From: Gammaproteobacteria bacterium UBA7803 | GTDB lineage: Bacteria > Pseudomonadota > Gammaproteobacteria > Pseudomonadales > Azotimanducaceae | DNA length: 57,205 nt | NCBI GenBank assembly: GCA_002480525.1 | Contig: DLCH01000009.1 | Span: forward strand, 186,979 to 244,183 | Direction of reading: 5' to 3' | Shown: positions 1 to 6,648 of the stretch, one piece after another | Layout: every line of letters starts with the position of its first letter | Position numbering within the stretch: position 1 is the stretch's first letter | The notes under the pieces: generated by a model | The model's input: the letters and a program-made list of their open reading frames with translations, nothing else | Databases searched by the model: none | What the model was told of the DNA's origin: nothing | Position numbers and translations under genes: made by a program

Positions 1-55
1 GGCCGCGGCCCGGCGGGCTGAGCGGGCCGCATCCGGGCGGCGGCGCGCCGCCGCC

Positions 56-475
56 GTGCTCCTTGCCGCGGCCTGGACCGCCATGCCGGCCGTCGCCCCG
101 GCGGCGGCCGTCGGCCCGCCGATACCCGGCGACTCGGCGCCCGCGGCCCCGGACGCGGCGGAAGCCGCGCAGCTCGCCCGCTTCACCCTGACGCTCGGCA
201 GCGCCAGGCCCTACCGGTTCCGGCTCCACTATCACGGTTCCCGCATGCCGTTCCGGGGGCCGGTGTGCTACGCGTTCGCCGGCTACAATGAGACATGCAG
301 GGACCCGGCCATCCGCTGGCTGACGCCGGCGACGGTGATCGAGCTGTGGGCGCCCGGCGGCGTGCCCCGGGACCTGCTGACCGGCTATACCATGCTGGTG
401 CGCTTTCCGGCCCTGTCGGAGCGGCAGTACCGCTTCGTGCCGGAGGCGGCGCCGGCGCGTGACGGCGGCCGTTGA
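56..475 (+). CDS. Small secreted protein of unknown function, start uncertain
   Basis: I do not recognise a family. The predicted product is about 139 residues with a hydrophobic Ala-rich N-terminus (LLAAAWTAMPAVAPAAA) that looks like a signal peptide, followed by a Pro/Ala-rich spacer and a compact domain with two cysteines (PVCYAFAGYNETC) that could form a disulfide outside the cytoplasm. GTG 56 is the first standard start in the window. The frame stays open to the left edge, and the in-frame residues just before GTG 56 (RRRAAA) look like the positively charged n-region of the signal peptide. The true start therefore probably lies at or beyond the left edge and the gene may be 5' incomplete. 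Its stop is 65 bp before the probable start of the L,D-transpeptidase gene, so the two may be co-transcribed. Confidence 0.5.
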   Translation: MLLAAAWTAMPAVAPAAAVGPPIPGDSAPAAPDAAEAAQLARFTLTLGSARPYRFRLHYHGSRMPFRGPVCYAFAGYNETCRDPAIRWLTPATVIELWAPGGVPRDLLTGYTMLVRFPALSERQYRFVPEAAPARDGGR

Positions 476-540
476 ACGAAGCCGCCGGCCTGGGCCAATA
501 TTCGGCGCAGCCCGCCAGCGGGAACATCGGGAGGAAACGC

Positions 541-1035
541 TTGCGCGTCATCGTGTCACTGTTCGCCGTCCTCACCTGGGTGGTCAGCGCGGCCGCGTAC
601 GGCGGCGACCCGCGCGTCGAGCGGGTGCTCATCGACAAGAGCGAGCGCAAACTGGTGCTGCTGAACGGCGAGCAGCCGCTGCGCACGTATTCCGTCGCCC
701 TGGGCGCGGCGCCGAAGGGCGCCAAGCAGTTCGAAGGCGACCAGCGCACGCCGGAAGGCGTCTACACCATCGACTACCGCAATGCCGCCAGCGCCTTCCA
801 CCTGGCGCTGCGGATCTCCTATCCCAACGAGGCGGATCGGGTCCGGGCGCTGGAATCCGGCATGGATCCGGGCGGCCAGATCATGATCCACGGCCTCAAG
901 AACGGCCAGGGCTGGCTCGGCGAGCGGCACCTGGCCGACGACTGGACCGACGGCTGCATCGCCGTCACCAACGCCGAGATCGAGGAGATCTGGTCGCTGG
1001 TGGAACTGGGCACGCCGGTGGAGATCCGGCCCTGA
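541..1035 (+). CDS. L,D-transpeptidase (YkuD family)
   Basis: This is a predicted periplasmic L,D-transpeptidase, an enzyme type that makes 3-3 peptidoglycan cross-links or attaches proteins to peptidoglycan through a Cys nucleophile. With the TTG start at 541 the product has 164 residues and begins with a signal-peptide-like segment (VIVSLFAVLTWVVSAAA). The YkuD signature is visible: His117 in IMIHGLKNG and the catalytic Cys139 in TDGCIAVTNAEI. A good ribosome binding site (GGGAGGAAA) lies directly before TTG 541. An in-frame TTG at 472 would add residues ahead of the signal peptide and lacks such a site. The protein is essentially the catalytic domain alone, with no LysM or peptidoglycan-binding module. 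Its substrate specificity cannot be read from the sequence. Confidence 0.86.
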   Translation: MRVIVSLFAVLTWVVSAAAYGGDPRVERVLIDKSERKLVLLNGEQPLRTYSVALGAAPKGAKQFEGDQRTPEGVYTIDYRNAASAFHLALRISYPNEADRVRALESGMDPGGQIMIHGLKNGQGWLGERHLADDWTDGCIAVTNAEIEEIWSLVELGTPVEIRP

Positions 1036-1051
1036 CGCCCCGGGCCCGCCC

Positions 1052-1507
1052 GTGAAGATCTGGGTCGACGCCGACGCCTGTCCCAACGCCATCAAGGAAG
1101 TGGTGTTCCGGGCCGCCGAGCGCCTCGCCATCGACACCGTGCTGGTGGCCAACCACCACGTCCGGGTGCCGCCGTCGAAATATCTGCGCGCGCTCCAGGT
1201 GCCGGCCGGCTTCGACGTCGCCGACCGCACCATCGCCGAGCAGCTCGGTCCGGGAGACCTGGTCGTCACCGGCGACATTCCGCTGGCCGCCGAGGTGGTC
1301 AGCCGGGCGGGCACCGGGCTCGACCCCCGCGGCACCCTCTACACCGCCGAGAACATCCACGATCACCTGGCGCGCCGCGACCTGATGGCCCAGCTCCGGG
1401 ACGAGGGCACGATCACCAGCCGCAGCAGCGCCCTGGGAAAGAAGGACGTGCAGGCGTTCGCCAACCAGCTCGACCGCTACCTGGCGGCCAACGCCCGCCG
1501 CCCCTGA
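1052..1507 (+). CDS. YaiI/YqxD (UPF0178, DUF188) family protein
   Basis: The 151-residue product starts with MKIWVDADACP, the hallmark of the YaiI/YqxD family. This family has a PIN-like fold with conserved acidic residues and may be a nuclease, but its role is not established. Other conserved stretches are VVFRAAER, DIPLAAEVV, and the C-terminal SSALGKKDVQAFANQLDR. Length is normal for the family. The start is GTG 1052, which places the conserved MKIWVDADA motif at the extreme N-terminus as in homologues. It follows the L,D-transpeptidase gene by 16 bp on the same strand, so co-transcription is likely, though I see no functional link between the two. Confidence 0.9.
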   Translation: MKIWVDADACPNAIKEVVFRAAERLAIDTVLVANHHVRVPPSKYLRALQVPAGFDVADRTIAEQLGPGDLVVTGDIPLAAEVVSRAGTGLDPRGTLYTAENIHDHLARRDLMAQLRDEGTITSRSSALGKKDVQAFANQLDRYLAANARRP

Positions 1508-1549
1508 GCGGCGGCGCCGGGGCCGACGGCGGCAATCCGGAGGATCGGC

Positions 1550-2020
1550 ATGGCCAAGGCCCGACTGAAGACCAGCCGCAGCGACGCCAGCGTCTACGCC
1601 TTTCTCGCCGGCGTCGACGACCCGGACCGGGTCGCCGACTGCCGGCGCGTGATGGACATCATGGCGCGGGTGACCGGCGAGCCGCCGGTCATGTGGGGCG
1701 GCAGCATCGTCGGCTTCGGCCAGTGTCACCTGCGCTACGAGTCCGGGCGCGAGCTCGACTGGATGCTCACGGGCGTGTCACCGCGCAAGCAGGCCCTGTC
1801 CGTGTACGTCATGTCCGGGTTCGACCCCCACCAGGCGCTGCTGGACCGGCTCGGGCGGTTCCGTACCGGCAAGTCCTGCCTCTACCTGAAGCGTCTGGAC
1901 GACGTGGATGCCGGGGTGCTCGAAGCGCTGGTCGCCGAGTCCGTGGCCTGGATGCGGAAACGCCACGGCGGCGGGGACGCGGCCGGACAGGCAAGCCGTG
2001 TAGAATCGGCGGGGCGGTAA
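1550..2020 (+). CDS. DUF1801 (YdhG-like) domain protein
   Basis: The 156-residue product matches the DUF1801 family of small soluble proteins of unknown function. Conserved features visible are the N-terminal DASVYAFLAGVDDPDR, the MWGGSIVGFG segment, and GKSCLYLKRLDDVD in the C-terminal half. Homologues fold like the iron chaperone frataxin, but no biochemical role is firmly known for this subgroup. ATG 1550 is preceded by GGAGG at 1540-1544, which fixes the start. The coding end is low complexity (GGGDAAGQAS). The next gene starts 20 bp downstream on the same strand. Confidence 0.82.
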   Translation: MAKARLKTSRSDASVYAFLAGVDDPDRVADCRRVMDIMARVTGEPPVMWGGSIVGFGQCHLRYESGRELDWMLTGVSPRKQALSVYVMSGFDPHQALLDRLGRFRTGKSCLYLKRLDDVDAGVLEALVAESVAWMRKRHGGGDAAGQASRVESAGR

Positions 2021-2040
2021 CTGAAGCCCGGAGCGCGTTC

Positions 2041-2310
2041 ATGAGCAGCGACGACATCAAGACCACCCTGACCGAGCTGCACCGGGAGCTGGAACGCACC
2101 CCGGACCTCGACGAGGACCTGCGCAGGCTGCTGGTGGAGGTGGACGCGGACATCCACAGTGTGCTGTCCGCCCGGGAGCGCACCGAGAGCGAGGTCGAAA
2201 GCCTGCGGGGCCGGCTCGAGGCCCTGTCCGCCGACTTCGCCGCGGCGCACCCGAACACCGAGGTCTTCTTCCGCGAGCTCGTGCACGCCCTCGGGCGCAT
2301 GGGCATCTGA
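2041..2310 (+). CDS. DUF4404 family small helical protein
   Basis: This encodes an 89-residue, highly charged, mostly helical protein. The pattern (TLTELHRELERTPDLDEDLR, then RGRLEALSADFAAAHPNTE and a final ALGRMGI) is typical of DUF4404, a short family common in Gammaproteobacteria with no known function. The central part (residues about 20-60) has a heptad-like pattern and could form a coiled coil. ATG 2041 gives a product of the usual family length. A longer open frame begins upstream but would add an Arg-rich stretch that overlaps the DUF1801 gene out of frame and is not credible as protein. Confidence 0.8.
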   Translation: MSSDDIKTTLTELHRELERTPDLDEDLRRLLVEVDADIHSVLSARERTESEVESLRGRLEALSADFAAAHPNTEVFFRELVHALGRMGI

Positions 2311-2328
2311 TCCCCCGGAGGCCGTCGG

Positions 2329-2886
2329 GTGGGCAGCGCCGCAGCACCTCCCCCCGACCGGCCGAAGTACGCCCTGCCGGAACGTGAGCGCCGCTGGCTG
2401 GTCGCGCCGTCGACCGCCGCCGCCCTGGTGGCGGGCCCGCCCACCCGGATCCGCGACCACTACCTCGAGCCGGGCCGCCTGCGGCTGCGGTGCGCGGTGT
2501 CGTCCACCGGCGCGACCGTGCACAAGCTCGGCAAGAAGTACGGCGACCGGCCCGCCGGCGACGAGTCCATCACCAATCTGTATCTCACCGCTGCCGAGTT
2601 CGACCTGCTGGCGGCGCTGCCCGGCTGGATCGTGGACAAACAGCGCTACCGGGTCGGCCCGGGCGCCCTCGACCGCTACGGCGACGGCGACGACGCTGCC
2701 TGGATCTTCGAGCTCGATTTCGAGGATGCGGCGGCGGCCGCCGCCTGCCCCCACCCGGCGTTCGCCGACCGGGAGGTGACCGGCGATCCGCTGTGGACCG
2801 GCGCCGCCCTGGCCCGGCGCTTCGGCCGGCGCCAGCCCGCAGCCCCGGCGGCGGACGGCCTATCCGGTGCCGGGCGACTGGTGTAG
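2329..2886 (+). CDS. CYTH domain protein
   Basis: The 185-residue product has the CYTH fold signature near its N-terminus (ERERRWLV, the ExExK-type motif with Arg in place of Lys). It is followed by alternating basic and acidic strands typical of the triphosphate tunnel: RIRDHYLEPGRLRLR, VHKLGKKYGDRP and WIFELDFED. Members are triphosphatases or nucleotidyl cyclases that bind inorganic triphosphates with divalent metal. The actual substrate here is unknown. GTG 2329 is chosen because GGAGG lies at 2315-2319 and because no in-frame upstream start gives a better fit. The C-terminal 25 residues are Ala/Pro/Arg-rich and probably disordered. Confidence 0.8.
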   Translation: MGSAAAPPPDRPKYALPERERRWLVAPSTAAALVAGPPTRIRDHYLEPGRLRLRCAVSSTGATVHKLGKKYGDRPAGDESITNLYLTAAEFDLLAALPGWIVDKQRYRVGPGALDRYGDGDDAAWIFELDFEDAAAAAACPHPAFADREVTGDPLWTGAALARRFGRRQPAAPAADGLSGAGRLV

Positions 2887-2919
2887 GATGCGCCGCCCCC
2901 GCAGCCGGGCGGAATCATC

Positions 2920-3315
2920 GTGAAGCTTGCCCTGCAGAGACTCGCCGACCGTTACACCCTGCACCGCCTGTCCAGCGGATCGCCGCTGCCGGCCGGGCTC
3001 ACCGAAGAGCCTTTCTACGCGGTGCTGCGTTCCGAGGACGAGCTGTCGGTGTGCTGCCGCGAGCGGCTGCCGGTGGCGTCGGATCGGCGCGAGGACGGCT
3101 GGGCGGCCCTGCGGGTGGCCGGCCCCCTCGACTTCGCCCTCACCGGCATCGTCGCCGGCCTCACCGCGCCCCTGGCCGAGGCGGGCATTCCGGTGTTCGT
3201 GATATCCAGCTTCGACACCGACTACCTGCTGGTGAAGGCGGACCGACTGGCCGCGGCCTGCGAGGTTCTGATCGGCCAGGGGGCAACCATTGACGGACCC
3301 GTGGAGTCTCGATGA
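2920..3315 (+). CDS. ACT-domain protein (CASTOR/ACT_7-like)
   Basis: The 131-residue product looks like a pair of small alpha/beta modules ending in an ACT-type ligand-binding domain. FALTGIVAGLTAPLAEAGIPVF followed by SSFDTDYLLVKADRLAAA is characteristic of the bacterial CASTOR/ACT_7 family, which binds amino acids. No catalytic domain is present, so a sensor or regulatory role is plausible but unproven. GTG 2920 is the likely start; a ribosome-binding-site match upstream is weak. The stop codon overlaps the start of the GNAT gene (ATGA at 3312-3315), which suggests translational coupling of the two proteins. Confidence 0.75.
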   Translation: MKLALQRLADRYTLHRLSSGSPLPAGLTEEPFYAVLRSEDELSVCCRERLPVASDRREDGWAALRVAGPLDFALTGIVAGLTAPLAEAGIPVFVISSFDTDYLLVKADRLAAACEVLIGQGATIDGPVESR

Positions 3316-3809
3316 GCGCACTCAGCATCCTGCCGGCGACCCCGGCAGACTACCCGGCACTGCTCGCCCTGAACGAGGCGGCCATTCCGGCGGTGAACAG
3401 CATTCCCGAATCGAAGCTCGCGCATCTGCACCGGCAGAGCCTGTACCTCGGCGTGGCCCGGGACGACACCGGCGAGGTCGCGGGATTTCTGCTGGCCCTG
3501 GGGGAAGGCGCCGACTACGACAGCCTCAATTTCGGCTGGTTCAAGCGCACCTATCCGGCCTTCGTCTACGTCGACCGGATCGTCGTCAGCAGCCGGTCGC
3601 GGCGGGGCGGCGTGGGCTCGGCCCTGTACCGGGACCTCGAGGCGCACATTCCCGCGGGCTGCCCGCTGCTGACCTGCGAGGTGAATCTGCGGCCGCCGAA
3701 CCCCACGTCGCTGGCTTTTCACGAACGAATGGGCTTCGGCCCCGTGGGTGAGCAGGACACCGAAGGGGGCAGCAAGCGGGTCTGTCTGATGGCGAAGCGG
3801 CTCGCCTGA
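3312..3809 (+). CDS. GNAT family N-acetyltransferase
   Basis: The 165-residue product has the GNAT fold. It begins with a typical first strand and helix (ILPATPADYPALLALNEAA) and carries the acetyl-CoA pyrophosphate-binding motif A (RIVVSSRSRRGGVGSALYRDL, with RRGGVG as the core). It ends with the motif B region (NPTSLAFHERMGFGPVGEQD). This subgroup, with PESKLAHLH near the N-terminus, is usually annotated as YhhY/Ats1-like or simply GNAT; the acceptor substrate is unknown. It is coupled to the ACT-domain gene through a 4-bp overlap. A ligand-sensing protein paired with an acetyltransferase is therefore a reasonable inference, but nothing in the sequence proves the link. Confidence 0.88.
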   Translation: MSALSILPATPADYPALLALNEAAIPAVNSIPESKLAHLHRQSLYLGVARDDTGEVAGFLLALGEGADYDSLNFGWFKRTYPAFVYVDRIVVSSRSRRGGVGSALYRDLEAHIPAGCPLLTCEVNLRPPNPTSLAFHERMGFGPVGEQDTEGGSKRVCLMAKRLA

Positions 3810-3866
3810 TCGGCCTGCCGCCTCGCCAGCTTCACCCGGTCGGTTCGACTCGGTCCGGCGCGACTA

Positions 3867-3895
3867 GATCGGACGCGCCCTGATCGGACGCGCCC
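3867..3895. repeat. 14-bp direct repeat, 15-bp period
   Basis: GATCGGACGCGCCC occurs exactly at 3867-3880 and again at 3882-3895. It lies in the 194-bp convergent gap between the GNAT gene and the RRM gene. No gene or known element explains it. Confidence 0.85.
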
Positions 3896-3963
3896 GGCCC
3901 CAGGCCCGGCGGGCGGTTGCTGAGCCCCCCGCCGGAACGTCGTCGCCGCACCGATGCAGCGGG

Positions 3964-3995
3964 GCGGCCGGCAGCCGGTGAACCGGGCCGGCCGC
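3964..3995 (-). terminator. GC-rich hairpin after the RRM gene
   Basis: GCGGCCGGC at 3964-3972 pairs with GCCGGCCGC at 3987-3995, with a further short CCGG/CCGG pairing inside. The hairpin begins 8 bp past the stop of the minus-strand RRM gene. No T-run follows on the minus strand, so it is either a non-canonical terminator or an mRNA 3' stabiliser. Confidence 0.4.
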
Positions 3996-4003
3996 GCCGC
4001 CGA

Positions 4004-4252
4004 TCAGCGCCGTCGTTCGTTGGCTTCGTTGACGCGCAGGGGGCGACCGCCCATGTCCTTGCCGTTCAACTCGGCGATGGCCTTGCCGGCCCCGGCATCG
4101 TCCATCTCCACGAATCCGAACCCGCGCGAGCGGCCCGTGTCCCGGTCGGTGATCACCCGAGCCGAAATGACTTCACCCAGGCCGGAGAAGAAGGACTCCA
4201 GCTCGCTGTCGGTGACACTCCAGGGCAGGTTGCCCACATACAGTTTCTTCAT
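4004..4252 (-). CDS. RRM-domain RNA-binding protein (cold-inducible Rbp type)
   Basis: This encodes an 82-residue protein made of a single RNA recognition motif. RNP2 is KLYVGNL at residues 2-8, and RNP1 is RGFGFVEM near residue 43. Both carry the aromatic residues that stack on single-stranded RNA. The short basic tail (RVNEANERRR) is typical of the bacterial Rbp family, known from cyanobacteria and proteobacteria and often cold-inducible. The gene stands alone on the minus strand behind an unusually long non-coding leader region (4253-4766) that contains tandem repeats. That leader is where I would look for cold-shock or autoregulatory control. A GC-rich hairpin follows the stop. Confidence 0.95.
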   Translation of the reverse strand: MKKLYVGNLPWSVTDSELESFFSGLGEVISARVITDRDTGRSRGFGFVEMDDAGAGKAIAELNGKDMGGRPLRVNEANERRR

Positions 4253-4336
4253 TGCTATCGCTCAAACAGTTCCAGACGCCGTACCGCGGCCATGAAACGG
4301 CGTACAATCATCGCCACGCAGAAGCCGTGGCTCCTT

Positions 4337-4384
4337 CAGCAGAGCTGACGCCCAGCAGTACTGATCCCCAGCAAAGCTGATGCC
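4337..4384. repeat. Three tandem 16-bp repeats in the RRM leader
   Basis: Three contiguous units lie at 4337-4352 (CAGCAGAGCTGACGCC), 4353-4368 (CAGCAGTACTGATCCC) and 4369-4384 (CAGCAAAGCTGATGCC). The pattern CAGCANNNCTGANNCC is kept in all three. Each holds a small dyad (CAGAGCTG, CAGTACTG, CAAAGCTG). The array lies 85-132 bp upstream of the RRM start codon, in the probable mRNA leader or promoter. Confidence 0.85.
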
Positions 4385-4409
4385 GACTTACACACGAGCA
4401 CTTTTGCAG

Positions 4410-4432
4410 ACGAACTAGTAAACACGAACTAG
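4410..4432. repeat. 9-bp direct repeat, 14-bp period
   Basis: ACGAACTAG occurs at 4410-4418 and 4424-4432 in the low-GC part of the RRM/VOC intergenic region. Confidence 0.7.
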
Positions 4433-4715
4433 ACACACGAAAAGATTCTCGGAGGGCAATTCGGGGCGCGGTTAAGGCTCTTCGAGTATGGATCAAGCGA
4501 AACGCCAGGGGAAGCGGGTTTTTTGCCCGGTCCGACCAAGGAAAATGCCCTCTTTCAGTGCAGGATACCGTGCCGGAAATGGCCTTCGCCGGCCCGCCGC
4601 GGCACCCCTGTCGAGCCGTCAGTGCGGGTCCATTGAAGCGCATCCACATGGCCGTTCGATGACAGCGACCGACGACCGGCCCGGCCCTCCGGACCACCGG
4701 TTCCGGCTCGACCCG

Positions 4716-4751
4716 CTCACTCAACTCACTCAACCCACTCAACCCACTCAA
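4716..4751. repeat. Four tandem 9-bp repeats before the VOC gene
   Basis: Units at 4716-4724 and 4725-4733 (CTCACTCAA) and at 4734-4742 and 4743-4751 (CCCACTCAA) end 15 bp before the VOC start codon, immediately upstream of its ribosome binding site (GGAGACGA, 4753-4760). Confidence 0.9.
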
Positions 4752-4766
4752 CGGAGACGACCCGCC

Positions 4767-5210
4767 ATGCCCGGCAAGGATCAGCCCGACCGTCGACTGC
4801 AGCCCTTCCATCTCGCCATCAAGGTGGACGACCTGGCCGCCGCGCGCGGATTCTACGGCGGCCTGCTCGGCTGTCCGGAGGGACGCAGCGCCGACACCTG
4901 GGTGGACTTCGACCTGTACGGCCACCAGCTCGTGTGCCATCTGGCACCCGGCGCCGGCGAGGGCGTGCATCACAATCCCGTGGACGGCGATCAGGTGCCG
5001 GTGCCCCACTTCGGCGTGGTGCTCGGCATGGCGGACTGGGAATCCCTCGCTGAGCGGCTACAGGCCGCGGAGGTCCGGTTCGTCATCGAGCCCCACGTGC
5101 GCTTCCGCGGCGAGCCCGGCGAGCAGGCGACCCTGTTCTTCCTGGACCCGGCCGGCAACGCCCTGGAGTTCAAGGCCTTCGCCGACATCGGCCAGCTGTT
5201 CGCCCGCTGA
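4767..5210 (+). CDS. VOC family (glyoxalase/dioxygenase fold) protein
   Basis: The 147-residue product has the two beta-alpha-beta-beta-beta modules of the vicinal-oxygen-chelate superfamily. The N-terminal module reads FHLAIKVDDLAAARGFYGG and the C-terminal one ends in TLFFLDPAGNALEFKAF. His (PFHLAIKV), His in PVPHFGVVL and Glu in ALEFKAF are at the usual metal-ligand positions. Members include glyoxalases, dioxygenases and resistance proteins; this subgroup is annotated only as VOC protein, and its substrate is unknown. ATG 4767 is preceded by GGAGACGA. The open frame continues upstream through the 9-bp repeats, but that extension (LTQLTQPTQPTQ) is not a credible N-terminus. Its end lies 15 bp from the end of the convergent vanZ-like gene. 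Confidence 0.88.
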   Translation: MPGKDQPDRRLQPFHLAIKVDDLAAARGFYGGLLGCPEGRSADTWVDFDLYGHQLVCHLAPGAGEGVHHNPVDGDQVPVPHFGVVLGMADWESLAERLQAAEVRFVIEPHVRFRGEPGEQATLFFLDPAGNALEFKAFADIGQLFAR

Positions 5211-5225
5211 GACGACGCCCGGGGG

Positions 5226-5633
5226 TCAGCCCCGCACGACCAGAGACAGCAGGCGCGCCGCCGTGCGGCGCGCCCAGTCGCCGGCCACGGCCAGCACGAC
5301 CAGTCCGGCGGCGATGCCCAGGCCGTCCACCGCCAGATCCTTCAGCTCCGGGCTGCGCGCCGGCTCGAAGCTCTGGGCCAGTTCGATGGCCGCGCCGTAG
5401 GCCAGCATCCAACCGGCCAGCGCCCACCAGCGCAGACGCCGGTGCGCGAGGCCCAGGGCGGTGGTGAGGTAGGCGAAGGCGAGGGCGTGCAGGATCACGT
5501 CACCGACCCGGAACACCGACTCCGGCGGGCTCGGCGTCAGGGCCAGCCACGTGCAGACGGCGAGAGGCAGCCAGAAGGCGGCGGAGAGGCAGAGTCCGGC
5601 GGCGCGGTCAGCCGCGGGCGGCGGACTGCTCAT
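5226..5633 (-). CDS. VanZ-like membrane protein
   Basis: The 135-residue product has about four hydrophobic segments (AAFWLPLAVCTWLALTPSP, ILHALAFAYLTTALGLA, WWALAGWMLAYGAAIELAQ, LGIAAGLVVLAVAGDW). It also shows the VanZ-family pattern of a GD..LHALAFAYL segment followed by E-LAQSFEPARSPELKDLAVDGLG. VanZ-like proteins are small integral membrane proteins; the founding member affects teicoplanin resistance, but most, including this one, have no assigned function. The start codon lies inside the end of hemE (26-bp overlap), so it is the last gene of the cyclase-hemE-vanZ unit and probably depends on translation of hemE. Confidence 0.82.
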   Translation of the reverse strand: MSSPPPAADRAAGLCLSAAFWLPLAVCTWLALTPSPPESVFRVGDVILHALAFAYLTTALGLAHRRLRWWALAGWMLAYGAAIELAQSFEPARSPELKDLAVDGLGIAAGLVVLAVAGDWARRTAARLLSLVVRG

Positions 5634-6636
5634 GCACGAAATCCACCAGGAACTTGACGTTGTCCACCGGCGTTTCCGGCACGATGCCGTGCCCGAGGTT
5701 GAACACGTGGCCCGGCCGGCCGCCGGCCTCGGCGAGCACCGCCCCGGCCTGATCCGCCACCGTGGCCTGATCGGCGCACAGGGCGATGGGATCCATGTTG
5801 CCCTGCACCGCGCGCACGCCCAGGGCCTCCCAGGTGGCGCCCAGCGGCACCCGCCAGTCCAGCGCCATCACGTCCGGCGCCGCTTCCATCGTGGCCTGCA
5901 GCAGGTGACCGTTGCCGGTCCCGAAGTAGATCACCGGCACCCGGCCCCGCAGCGCGTCGATCAGGGCCTTGAGGTGGGGCAGCACGTAGCGCCGGAAGTC
6001 GCCGACGGACAGGCAGCCCACCCAGGTGTCGAAGATCTGCACCGCATCGACGCCGGCGTCGATCTGCAGGGAGAGATAGCTGCTGACCTGATTGACCAGC
6101 TTGCTCATCAGCGTGTCCCAGACCTGGGGGGCCTGGTACATGAGCTTCTTGACCTCGATGTAGTTGCGCGATCCCTTGCCTTCGATGGCGTAGGACGCCA
6201 GGGTGAACGGCGCCCCGGCGAAACCGATCAGGGCGATGTCCCGCGGCAGGTCGTCGAGGATGTTGCGCACGGTGTCGGCGATGTAGGGCGTGGCCTCCTC
6301 GGCCGGCGCCACCCGCAGCGCATCCACGTCCGCCGCGCTGCGGACCGGGTTGTCGAAGACCGGGCCGACGCCGGGGCGGTAGTCGAGATCGAGCCCCATG
6401 GGCTCCATGATCGGCAGCAGGTCCGCGAACATGATGGCGGCGTCGACGCCGAGGATCCGCTGGGCGTCGAGGGTGGCCCGGGCGGCAAGCTCCGGGTTCT
6501 TGAAGAACTCGAGGCTGGGCGTGTCGCCCTTCACCTGATGGTACTCGGGCATGTAGCGCCCGGCCTGGCGGTTCAGCCAGATCGGCGTGTGCGGCGTTGG
6601 CTCGCCGCGGCAGGCGCGCAAGAAAACCTTGTCCAT
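5608..6636 (-). CDS. hemE: Uroporphyrinogen decarboxylase
   Basis: HemE decarboxylates the four acetate side chains of uroporphyrinogen III to give coproporphyrinogen III in cytoplasmic haem synthesis. The 342-residue product has the family signatures: IWLNRQAGRYMPEY near the N-terminus (the Arg binds substrate carboxylates), MFADLLPIMEPMGLDLDY, and GFAGAPFTLASYAIEG in the middle. The C-terminal FNLGHGIVPETPVDNV is also typical. Length is close to that of E. coli HemE. ATG 6636 places the conserved N-terminus correctly. It starts 12 bp after the upstream cyclase gene stops, and its end overlaps vanZ by 26 bp. Confidence 0.97.
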   Translation of the reverse strand: MDKVFLRACRGEPTPHTPIWLNRQAGRYMPEYHQVKGDTPSLEFFKNPELAARATLDAQRILGVDAAIMFADLLPIMEPMGLDLDYRPGVGPVFDNPVRSAADVDALRVAPAEEATPYIADTVRNILDDLPRDIALIGFAGAPFTLASYAIEGKGSRNYIEVKKLMYQAPQVWDTLMSKLVNQVSSYLSLQIDAGVDAVQIFDTWVGCLSVGDFRRYVLPHLKALIDALRGRVPVIYFGTGNGHLLQATMEAAPDVMALDWRVPLGATWEALGVRAVQGNMDPIALCADQATVADQAGAVLAEAGGRPGHVFNLGHGIVPETPVDNVKFLVDFVHEQSAARG

Positions 6637-6648
6637 CTCGGCCTCGAG

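Larger units (their letters stand above)
4253..4766. other. Non-coding region between the RRM and VOC genes
   Basis: This 514-bp divergent gap holds no convincing gene. An open frame from 4488 runs in phase into the VOC gene, but its extra residues are low complexity and not conserved-looking. The stretch 4370-4460 is visibly less GC-rich than the rest of the window. It contains three sets of short tandem repeats (4337-4384, 4410-4432, 4716-4751) and a T-run at 4520-4525. A TACAAT hexamer on the plus strand (4303-4308) resembles a -10 box, but no good -35 accompanies it. Confidence 0.6.

Noticed and set aside
3964..3995. Canonical intrinsic terminator after the RRM gene
   Set aside because: The hairpin is strong but no T-run follows, so I list it only as a tentative element.
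4488..4766. Longer N-terminus for the VOC protein
   Set aside because: The extension is in frame but low complexity, includes the 9-bp repeats, and ends at a clear ribosome binding site for ATG 4767.
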